A stretch of 64,000 nt of DNA from a virus, in the IMG/VR virus record IMGVR_UViG_3300024495_000023, positions 1 to 64,000 of that record. One strand, given 5' to 3'. The position numbers and the translations under genes are program-made. Positions 38,093 to 44,207 of this stretch are shown here, piece after piece (the first letter of the stretch is position 1; each line of letters opens with the position of its first letter). The notes under the pieces are model-generated. The model saw nothing but the letters and a program-made list of their open reading frames with translations, was not told the DNA's origin and made no database searches.

Positions 38093-40595
38093 AGATCATA
38101 TTACCTGATTGATGTCTTAAAGTTTCTAGGTGAGATTTATTAATGTCTATTTTTTCTTTATAGATGCTGATAAGAGTGTTCATCTTAGAATTTAGATCAT
38201 TGATCATTTCTCCTACATTAACCTTGCCGCCTGTTGAGATTATATCTTCCATCTGGCTAGGTGTGATAACAGCTTCTCGTCCGTGTAGTTCGACAGGAGT
38301 TCCTGCTCCAAACTCTCCAAACAATTTTCCCATAGTACCTAAGGTACCAGTACTCATTCCTTTAAATTGCCAATGCCATGGTTCGTATGGTTGTTGTAAA
38401 GGCCCTTCCCATCCAAATCTAGTAGCATTCCTTTTTAGCCAATCAAAAACTTTAGGATCACGTACATTGATATCTGTTGCTAATCCCCAACCATGTTTAG
38501 AAAATCCTGGTCGAGCAGCCAGTGTGGGTTTTCTATTTTTAACGTCTACTTGTTCTGCGAATGTTCTATATGAATCAGTTACATTTAGATTGATACCTTC
38601 TCGACGAGCAGCATCAGCCATGGCTATAAAAGCTCTAGCCGCGCTTGGTTGTAATCTATGACGTCCTTGTCCTATGCTAGCTAATGCGCTGTCTGGTAGT
38701 CGACCGTTGCTGCCGTCGGTCATGTTTTCCTGAGGACCATAAGTATAACCTTGTGGAGCAGGTCCAGGTCCTCCGGGAATAGGAGCACCGCCGCCAGCGG
38801 CTGCTTCACGTGCTTCTCTTCTTTGTGTTTCTAATGCCGCAGCATAACCACGTCTTGCTGCGTCAGCTATCGGTGTTGCTGGTTTAGGAATAGCTGCTAG
38901 ATCACGTTCTTTCTGTTTGAGTACTTCTTCTAATTCTTGTTTTAGTTGATTATCTGCTTCAGGACTTTCAAAGGCTTTCCTTATAGCATATCTTAGATAA
39001 GCAGTTATAGTGCTAAACCATGATTCGATCTTGACATTCCATCTTTTCCACCCATTAGCATCTGTAAGTTCTTCAAAAAATCCTACAGCATCGGGTAGAT
39101 ACTCACCTACCCATCGGCCTAGTGTCGTGCCCATTTCTTTCATCTTGTCAGCTACACCAGCTTTGATCAATTCGCTACCTATACCTTCTAATATCGGCAA
39201 TAGCACATCTATCACTTTTGTCTGGAAGTCGTGTGCGCTGAGTCCAAACGCATTTAATATCCTAGTTAATGGATCACCTTCTTTATTTTGATTTTCAAGC
39301 TGTAACAAGAATCCTTCTATCTCATCTACAGATTTCATGTTCGCAATTTTTAGAGTAGTCCTGTTTAATGCTTCCGTGGACTGCCCTATTTCTTTCATGC
39401 CAGGCGCACCACTGGCTATCATAGAATAAAGTGCGTCATTGGCTTTACCTAGTCTAGCAGATTGGAATAGACTTTCGGCTCTGCTTCTTCTCATACGCTT
39501 GCCGTATTCTTCTTCATCTAGTCCTGATTTAGCTAGAGCTTGTCCTCGTCTTGCTTCTGCTACCAGTTGAGGATTTAGTGTCATTAACAATTGAGCAGCA
39601 TCAGTCTGTGGTGCTACTCCTAGATACAGTGCTCTAAACAGTTCAGCTCCAGTTTCGCCATACATGCTTTGGAAATAGGTCATCTGTTGCATGATACGGT
39701 TTCTAGCTTCAGGAGCCAAGCTGTTTAATTTTAATTGGAAAGCTGCGTTTTGACTTTCTTTTTCAGCTTTTGCCTGTAGATCCTCTACGCTTTCTCCAGT
39801 CATCCTAGAAATCAACATGATGTTTTTCATGTAACTTTCAAAGGCTTGGGCTGCTGCTGGTCCTTGTATCCTATTGTCTCTCACACCTCGGTTGACCATG
39901 GTATACCAAGAGGTCATGTTGTCTGCTAGTTGGTCAACAGTTCTGCCCAAGTTAAGCATCCTTTCACCAACACCGCCTGAACCTTTATAAACTTCTCGAG
40001 AAAAATCTGAAACTTCTCTCGCACCTTCAGTGACTCCTCGTCCTAGCATAGCAAAATCTTTGCTGCGTTTAGCTATTAATTGACTAAGTCCGTCCATGTC
40101 TAGGTAAAGACCGGCTGCTACTGATCTCATTTCCATGATGCTGTTGTTAAAATTAGCACCATATGACGATGATTTTTTAAGATTATCGTTCCAACCTTCT
40201 AGTACTTTAACACCTTGGACAAACACATCTCCTAGAGCACCAAGTGTTTCTCCAACGAAAGGCAAATTCTTGATCAGTCCATTATTCAGCGCCGCTGAAT
40301 ATTCACTCATCTTGTCGCTGCCGCTGGCTATCATGCCAGCGAGATTAGTAGTAGTTCCTGCTAAAGCACCTATGCCTTTAGCTAGTTTTTTACCCCATTC
40401 AGATTTGGCTTTATCAGTATTGTCTGCTCTGTTAGCAGCACCACCGCCTCCACCGCCACCAGAACTGCCGCCCATGGATTTGTTGATAGAATTGACCGAT
40501 TTGATAATTTCCTGTAAGGTAGCTTCGCTGGCAGCGTTTTCAATAACGACACCGTCTAGTTCACCACCCAGGATTTGTACTTTTTGTATGGCCAT
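38085..40595 (-). CDS. Tape-measure-like protein 2, with M15 peptidase domain
   Basis: The frame opens at a TTG (40607), but the ATG at 40595 has AGGAAAG directly before it. Its product (MAIQKVQILGGELDGVVIEN) aligns with the start of its paralogue, giving 836 residues. A hydrophobic segment (KNLPFVGETLGALGDVFVQG) and long helices follow. Residues ~630-745 form a peptidase M15 (VanY/D,D-carboxypeptidase) domain: SYRTFAEQ, the zinc motif SKHGWGLATDIN with His and Asp, and YEPWHWQF supplying the catalytic Glu and third ligand His. The C-terminal GKLFGEFGAGTPVELHGREA is shared with paralogue 1. It probably cuts peptidoglycan cross-links during DNA entry. The M15 assignment is firm; the tape-measure role is inferred. 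Confidence 0.8.
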   Translation of the reverse strand: MAIQKVQILGGELDGVVIENAASEATLQEIIKSVNSINKSMGGSSGGGGGGGAANRADNTDKAKSEWGKKLAKGIGALAGTTTNLAGMIASGSDKMSEYSAALNNGLIKNLPFVGETLGALGDVFVQGVKVLEGWNDNLKKSSSYGANFNNSIMEMRSVAAGLYLDMDGLSQLIAKRSKDFAMLGRGVTEGAREVSDFSREVYKGSGGVGERMLNLGRTVDQLADNMTSWYTMVNRGVRDNRIQGPAAAQAFESYMKNIMLISRMTGESVEDLQAKAEKESQNAAFQLKLNSLAPEARNRIMQQMTYFQSMYGETGAELFRALYLGVAPQTDAAQLLMTLNPQLVAEARRGQALAKSGLDEEEYGKRMRRSRAESLFQSARLGKANDALYSMIASGAPGMKEIGQSTEALNRTTLKIANMKSVDEIEGFLLQLENQNKEGDPLTRILNAFGLSAHDFQTKVIDVLLPILEGIGSELIKAGVADKMKEMGTTLGRWVGEYLPDAVGFFEELTDANGWKRWNVKIESWFSTITAYLRYAIRKAFESPEADNQLKQELEEVLKQKERDLAAIPKPATPIADAARRGYAAALETQRREAREAAAGGGAPIPGGPGPAPQGYTYGPQENMTDGSNGRLPDSALASIGQGRHRLQPSAARAFIAMADAARREGINLNVTDSYRTFAEQVDVKNRKPTLAARPGFSKHGWGLATDINVRDPKVFDWLKRNATRFGWEGPLQQPYEPWHWQFKGMSTGTLGTMGKLFGEFGAGTPVELHGREAVITPSQMEDIISTGGKVNVGEMINDLNSKMNTLISIYKEKIDINKSHLETLRHQSGNMIYA

Positions 40596-40633
40596 CTTTC
40601 CTACCAATTATGAAAATGCCAGAAATCTACGCA

Positions 40634-40641
40634 TATAAATA
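40634..40641 (+). promoter_or_regulatory. Late promoter of gp26 (plus strand)
   Basis: A perfect TATAAATA, followed by TCTG, lies 33 bases before the gp26 ATG. The expected start site is near 40647, on top of the opposing promoter at 40656-40663. Confidence 0.8.
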
Positions 40642-40655
40642 TCTGAACACTATTA

Positions 40656-40663
40656 TATTTATA
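40656..40663 (-). promoter_or_regulatory. Late promoter of the tape-measure genes (minus strand)
   Basis: The minus strand carries a perfect TATAAATA, followed by TAATAG. The expected start site is near 40650, giving a leader of about 55 bases to the ATG at 40595. It faces the gp26 promoter. Confidence 0.8.
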
Positions 40664-40673
40664 GGTATAGAAA

Positions 40674-41579
40674 ATGGCAGAATTTATCAACAACTTAAAC
40701 CCAACATCTGCGCAGCCAGCACCTGCTGTGAAAACAGATAAAAATCCTCTAGCAGCATTTTTTCGACAGCCCAAAATTTGGATTTCGCTGCCTAGCAAAG
40801 GAGAGTTTTACCCAGAAGGTGCTTTAGAAAAAACTATCAACAACGAGTATCCTGTGTTTGCTATGACAGCTCGAGATGAACTGTTGTTTAAAACACCAGA
40901 TGCGCTGATGAACGGTGCTGCTACTGTAGAAGTTATACGTAGCTGTGTACCTAACATCAAAGATGGTTGGGCAGTGCCTAGCTTAGATGTTGATGCTATC
41001 TTAGTAGCTATCCGTATCGCTACCTACGGCGAAGAAATGGATGTCACCGCAGGTTGTCCTAAATGCGAAACTGTAAATGATCTAGCTGTTGATCTAAGGA
41101 ATGTGTTAGATAGTCTTAACAAAGTAAATTTCAATAAAACTGTCGAGATAGGCGATAGTATGTTGGTTCATCTACGTCCTATGGACTACAATCAATTGAC
41201 CAAAGTCAGCTTAAAAGCATTTGAACACCAGCGTATATTTTCTATCATCAATGATGATCGTATCGAGGAACAGGAAAAAGTTAGGATGTTCCAAGAAAGT
41301 TTTGTCAAGCTCACTGATTTGACTATCGATTCTGCTGTTAATTGTATTAGTAAGATCGAAAGTACAGAAGGTAGCACAGATAATCCAGAGTTTATCAGAG
41401 AATTTTTAACCAACGCTGATAAATCTATATTCCAATCTATCACTGATGCTGTAAACAAAAGCAAAGAAAGCGGAACTATGAGCTCATTTAAAGCCAAATG
41501 TTCCAAATGCGAGCACGAATGGTCCGTAGATCTTAACATGGACAGCTCGGATTTTTTCGGTTCAGGCTTTCGTCGTTAA
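40674..41579 (+). CDS. gp26: Baseplate hub assembly protein / putative tail assembly chaperone
   Basis: The 301-residue protein resembles the T4 base-plate gp26 family. Landmarks are FFRQPKIWISLPSKGEFYPE, MTARDELLFKTPDALMNGAA, VIRSCVPNI and IRIATYGEEMDV. Two CxxC pairs (C128/C131 in GCPKCE; C276/C279 in CSKCEHEW) probably share one zinc ion. The last codons overlap a second frame: TTTTTTC at 41552-41558 is read as TTT TTC in frame 0, and a stable hairpin begins six bases later. A -1 slip would fuse residues 1-295 to a 76-residue gp51-like extension. The gene lies opposite the tape-measure genes, a usual place for tail assembly chaperones. It starts behind the late promoter at 40634. Confidence 0.88.
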   Translation: MAEFINNLNPTSAQPAPAVKTDKNPLAAFFRQPKIWISLPSKGEFYPEGALEKTINNEYPVFAMTARDELLFKTPDALMNGAATVEVIRSCVPNIKDGWAVPSLDVDAILVAIRIATYGEEMDVTAGCPKCETVNDLAVDLRNVLDSLNKVNFNKTVEIGDSMLVHLRPMDYNQLTKVSLKAFEHQRIFSIINDDRIEEQEKVRMFQESFVKLTDLTIDSAVNCISKIESTEGSTDNPEFIREFLTNADKSIFQSITDAVNKSKESGTMSSFKAKCSKCEHEWSVDLNMDSSDFFGSGFRR

Positions 41580-41611
41580 CGATTGATGAAATCCTGGCTG
41601 AGACGAAAGCC
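41552..41611 (+). promoter_or_regulatory. Putative -1 programmed ribosomal frameshift signal
   Basis: The heptamer TTTTTTC (41552-41558) fits X XXY YYZ in the gp26 frame. After six bases comes the stem GGCTTTCGTC (41565-41574), perfectly complementary to GACGAAAGCC (41602-41611), with a 27-base loop. Heptamer, spacer and 10-bp stem are the canonical parts of a -1 frameshift signal. Slippage would move ribosomes into a frame that stays open to 41788. Confidence 0.85.
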
Positions 41612-41788
41612 CTTGACGAACAGGCCAAAGACGTTAAACTTGAAGCTTTTAGATGTATATGGTACCTGCGTGGAGGAATGTCTTATACCGAAGCCATGAA
41701 CCTCAGCTATGAGGAAAGAGAAATAATACAGAAGTTAGTAAAAGAAAATATAGAAATCGCTAAGACTTCTGGACTGCCTTTCTTTTAA
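41558..41788 (+). CDS. gp51-like: gp51-like extension, made only by frameshift from gp26
   Basis: This frame encodes 76 residues after the slip. It includes LSSLTIDEILAETKALDEQA, EAFRCIWYLRGGMSYTEAM and a C-terminus KENIEIAKTSGLPFF. A stop at 41534-41536 closes the frame upstream. Between it and residue 41 of the extension there is no ATG, GTG or TTG, and no Shine-Dalgarno is seen, so independent translation is unlikely. The predicted fusion with gp26 has 371 residues. The pattern equals the G/GT chaperone pair of lambda-like phages, in which the longer product loads the tape measure. Calling it gp51-like is from position and partial memory of T4-type sequences; the frame and signal are directly visible. 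Its stop overlaps the convergent gene's stop by four bases. Confidence 0.82.
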   Translation, partial: RFRLSSLTIDEILAETKALDEQAKDVKLEAFRCIWYLRGGMSYTEAMNLSYEEREIIQKLVKENIEIAKTSGLPFF

Positions 41789-43038
41789 GCCTGTATTCGT
41801 TTTAACAGCGTGAATGCTTTTTGTGTAGTAGCAGGATCAGCTTTCATCAGATCGATCATAGCAGATGCTAGCACTGCTTGATGTGTCCTACTTAACTGTC
41901 CACCGCTCTTGACCGTGCTCACAGCCATTTTTAATTGAGCTGGATTGACATTAGGCAATAGCTGTGTTAACGCATTGACGTTTAGCGAACCTTGTATACC
42001 GCTTTGTCCGCCACCAGAAGCATCGCCTGCTTGCTGTCCAGTTAGACCTCCAGCGACACCTTGTTTAAAACTGTCCCAAGCACTGCCACCGCCCTGGGCA
42101 GCACCTTGATTGCCTCCACCCATAGGACCTTGTGCGGCACCACCTTGGTCAACGATATTACCTGTGTTTGGATCTAGTCCATAGCCCATCTTGGCAGCAT
42201 CATGAGCAGCTTGCATGAATGCTTTGTCTAGTGTAGCTTGTGGAAGAGCTTCTTCAGTGTACATGCTCATGTTTAGACCTTTAGAACGGATTTTAGCTGC
42301 TCCTGACTTAAAAGATCCGGCAGCATTAGCATTAACACCTTTTGCGGCCTGTATTCTTATCTTATCATCAGCGGTCCGTGCCCATCCAGGTTTGTTCTGA
42401 GCGTCAGCTGCAGCCTGCTGTGTAGCCATAGCAGCTTTACCTGCGGCTTTACGTGCTTTTTTATCAATTTTATTAGTGTTCTGTTGCGCTGGCGTTTGTG
42501 TTTGTGATGCGCTAGGTTTTGTTGTTGGTTGTGCTGCTGCTGTTGGTTGTGCTGTTGCTGTTGGTTGTGCTGTTGGTTGTGCTTGTGATGCGCTAGGTTG
42601 AGCTGTAGCTGTCGCATCGTCGTCTCCTGTTGGCTCAATCCTGTCTTGTGGCTGTTCAGGATTAGCTTTTAGCCTGTTGCCTAAAGAGCCAGCAGCGCCT
42701 TTCATCTTGCCCATGATGCCACCGCCCATAGGACCTTTCGGAGCTCTGTTACCAGTAGCAGAGTTAGCTTCTTTGTCTAAAACCATCTTAGCGCCATCAG
42801 ATGGATAACCTTTGCTTTGTAGGAAACGTAGTACAGCATCAGCATCAGGTTCTAGCTTAGTAGCACCAAGGAATCTGTTAAAATCTCTCATTAGAGCATT
42901 AGCGATAGCACCAGTATCTAGTTTACCAGCAGCTTTATCACTGCCAAATTTACTCATTATACCAAGTCCAGCTCGTTTGAGCATGCCTTGTGGTGCTTCT
43001 TTGACCTGTGATTCGATTAAGATATCATTGATTCTCAT
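41785..43038 (-). CDS. Low-complexity Ala/Gln/Gly-rich protein, 417 aa
   Basis: The N-terminal ~95 residues are helical (MRINDILIESQVKEAPQGML, then LGIMSKFGSDKAAGKLDTG). The middle (~130-195) is an Ala-Gln-Pro-Thr repeat, followed by Lys/Ala-rich sequence and a Gly/Gln-rich stretch (GGAAQGPMGGGNQGAAQGGG). The C-terminus is a compact helical domain (LNVNALTQLLPNVNPAQLKM, SAMIDLMKADPATTQKAFTL). No family is recognised. A late promoter at 43066-43073 implies late expression and probably a virion or assembly role. Its stop codon overlaps the stop of the convergent gp51-like frame. Confidence 0.75.
   Translation of the reverse strand: MRINDILIESQVKEAPQGMLKRAGLGIMSKFGSDKAAGKLDTGAIANALMRDFNRFLGATKLEPDADAVLRFLQSKGYPSDGAKMVLDKEANSATGNRAPKGPMGGGIMGKMKGAAGSLGNRLKANPEQPQDRIEPTGDDDATATAQPSASQAQPTAQPTATAQPTAAAQPTTKPSASQTQTPAQQNTNKIDKKARKAAGKAAMATQQAAADAQNKPGWARTADDKIRIQAAKGVNANAAGSFKSGAAKIRSKGLNMSMYTEEALPQATLDKAFMQAAHDAAKMGYGLDPNTGNIVDQGGAAQGPMGGGNQGAAQGGGSAWDSFKQGVAGGLTGQQAGDASGGGQSGIQGSLNVNALTQLLPNVNPAQLKMAVSTVKSGGQLSRTHQAVLASAMIDLMKADPATTQKAFTLLKRIQA
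42483..42604 (-). repeat. Tandem Gln-Pro-Thr-Ala coding repeat
   Basis: About ten short units encode AQPT, TAQPT or AAQPT in a row. The block is flanked by two copies of TGTGATGCGCTAGGTT, which encode PSASQ. Such arrays can change length by slippage. Confidence 0.7.
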
Positions 43039-43065
43039 AGTGAACGTTTCCTAAATTCTATTTTA

Positions 43066-43073
43066 TATTTATT
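43066..43073 (-). promoter_or_regulatory. T4-type late promoter of the 417-aa gene
   Basis: The minus strand reads AATAAATA followed by TAAAATAG, matching 7 of 8 consensus positions. It lies 28 bases before the ATG at 43038. Confidence 0.6.
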
Positions 43074-43080
43074 CTTTTTG

Positions 43081-43541
43081 AAGTGAGCTACGCTCACTTG
43101 TGTCTATCGCTTTCGCTCAGCCACATTTTATTTCTTCTGATAGTATTTAATCTTAGATGCGAAGCATTTAAGTATTATCTAGATAGTATGGTCACACTTA
43201 GCCCGTCGCCGGGCTAAAAATAAAACTGAGCATTATCTGAGTAGCACAGTCACACAGCAGTAGAGCATTACAGAGGCGGTCATCCGGTACCTCGAGCTCC
43301 GTCTTATCATGACGGCGGCATACGCTAATCTGCTATCACTAGCGTATACGTGGGGTTTTTCTCCCCTCATTTAGCCTATATTGACTCCGTTCAAACAGCA
43401 AAACCGCAGGCTTTTTTGCGATCGACGTCCTGTAAAGGATAGTTGCTGAGTACCTCTTCGCCAAGGTAGAGTTCCTTACCGCCACACATCAGAGCGGATT
43501 TTGGGCACCATAACAGTCACCGGTGCGGGTTTTTTTGGCGA
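43081..43541. other. Hairpin-rich non-coding region of about 460 bp
   Basis: No gene was found here. Perfect or near-perfect stems are AAGTGAGC-TAC-GCTCACTT (43081-43099), CTTAGATGC-GAA-GCATTTAAG (43152-43172, one G-T pair), TTAGCCCG-TCGC-CGGGCTAA (43198-43217), CCGTC/GACGG (43299-43315), ATACGCTA/TAGCGTAT (43320-43347), CCGC/GCGG (43479-43497) and GCACC/GGTGC (43505-43526), the last followed by seven T on the plus strand. A 27-base direct repeat lies at 43171-43197 and 43229-43255. Both flanking genes are on the minus strand. The region could encode a structured RNA, hold terminators, or serve replication or packaging. No tRNA cloverleaf with a GGTTCGA-type arm was recognised. Confidence 0.6.
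43505..43536 (+). terminator. Possible plus-strand terminator at the end of the non-coding region
   Basis: The stem GCACC/GGTGC is followed by GGG and then seven T. It would end a plus-strand transcript through the hairpin-rich region, although no plus-strand gene precedes it nearby. The short stem makes this uncertain. Confidence 0.4.
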
Positions 43542-43976
43542 TTATTTTGCCTTTTCGTGCTCTAAAAGACGCTGCCTAAGTATGTTTGAGCCGCCTACTC
43601 TGACGTTTATAATGCCATTATAATAGTCATCTGTTTCTAAAACTCGGCGTTCAAACTGCTCTCTTGCCTCTAAATAGCCCATTTCTGCCTTGCTTTTACA
43701 GTAATAAAGTATTTCTCTGGTGAAGTTTTCCGGACCTAATGCTTGGACGTCTGCGTTTAACCTGTCGCTAGAACCCCAGTAATCGCGCCAATCGCTTTCT
43801 ACTGTGCTTCTGCGCTTGAGTTTTTTGCCTTTGAGAGGAGGTTTAGTACGTTTAAATTGTGCTAGTTTCTTGCCTATGTACTTCTGGCCGGTAGTAAGAT
43901 TCGTGATGAGATAAACAAAGCCAATATAGCCTTCGGGTATTTCTTCTACGATTTGATTTTGATATGTCCAAAGCAC
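43542..43976 (-). CDS. GIY-YIG domain nuclease-like protein
   Basis: The 144-residue protein has the GIY-YIG signature in GFVYLITNLTTGQKYIGKK (residues ~18-36). The conserved DWRDYWGSS element and REILYYCKSKAEMGYLEA follow, the latter probably supplying the metal-binding Glu. GIY-YIG proteins cut DNA; in T4-like phages they include homing endonucleases (Seg) and stand-alone nucleases. Here the gene is neatly embedded after gp46 and starts with a GTG immediately following the previous stop, suggesting a resident operon gene and not a recent homing insertion. It ends at the hairpin-rich region. Confidence 0.78.
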   Translation of the reverse strand: MLWTYQNQIVEEIPEGYIGFVYLITNLTTGQKYIGKKLAQFKRTKPPLKGKKLKRRSTVESDWRDYWGSSDRLNADVQALGPENFTREILYYCKSKAEMGYLEAREQFERRVLETDDYYNGIINVRVGGSNILRQRLLEHEKAK

Positions 43977-44207
43977 TCACTTAGTTATTTTCGGTGGCCT
44001 TCCTAGCTTGCCTTTTCTGGATTCCTTACGGTTTTGCCTTTTGTTTTGTATTTCTACTCGCCTTACACTTGCCTCATTGCGTATTTCTGATAACCAATAT
44101 CGTGCCTTTATACCAGCAGCATCGCTTGTGCCGTACTCAAACTTGTCCTGCCATTTAAAATATTCCTGGAAGGCTTTGATCAAGCGATCATGCGTATCTG
44201 TGCTCAT
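43977..44207 (-). CDS. Small basic protein with AT-hook-like motif, 76 aa
   Basis: The first ~50 residues are helical (RLIKAFQEYFKWQDKFEYG, ARYWLSEIRNEASVRRVEIQ). The C-terminus is strongly basic and contains an AT-hook-like core, GKLGRPPKITK. AT-hooks bind the minor groove of AT-rich DNA. The ATG overlaps the stop of gp46 by four bases, so it is probably translated with the recombination nuclease and could help it on DNA. The family is not named with confidence. Confidence 0.72.
   Translation of the reverse strand: MSTDTHDRLIKAFQEYFKWQDKFEYGTSDAAGIKARYWLSEIRNEASVRRVEIQNKRQNRKESRKGKLGRPPKITK

Noticed and set aside
40601-40798. A 65-codon minus-strand frame across the gp26 start.
   Set aside because: It covers the double promoter and the gp26 N-terminus, and has no ribosome-binding site.
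41558-41788. The gp51-like frame as a separate gene, or as the C-terminus of gp26 broken by a sequencing error.
   Set aside because: There is no usable start codon or ribosome-binding site, and a correctly spaced slippery site plus hairpin is present. An indel in the six-T run remains possible and is listed as a refuting result.
43286-43299. Overlapping KpnI, XhoI and SacI sites (GGTACC, CTCGAG, GAGCTC), like a cloning polylinker.
   Set aside because: Only 14 bases are involved and the flanks show no vector sequence. It is most likely chance in a palindrome-rich region.
43260-43450. A possible tRNA or tmRNA in the hairpin-rich region.
   Set aside because: No GGTTCGA-type T-arm, no paired acceptor ends and no CCA were found on either strand.
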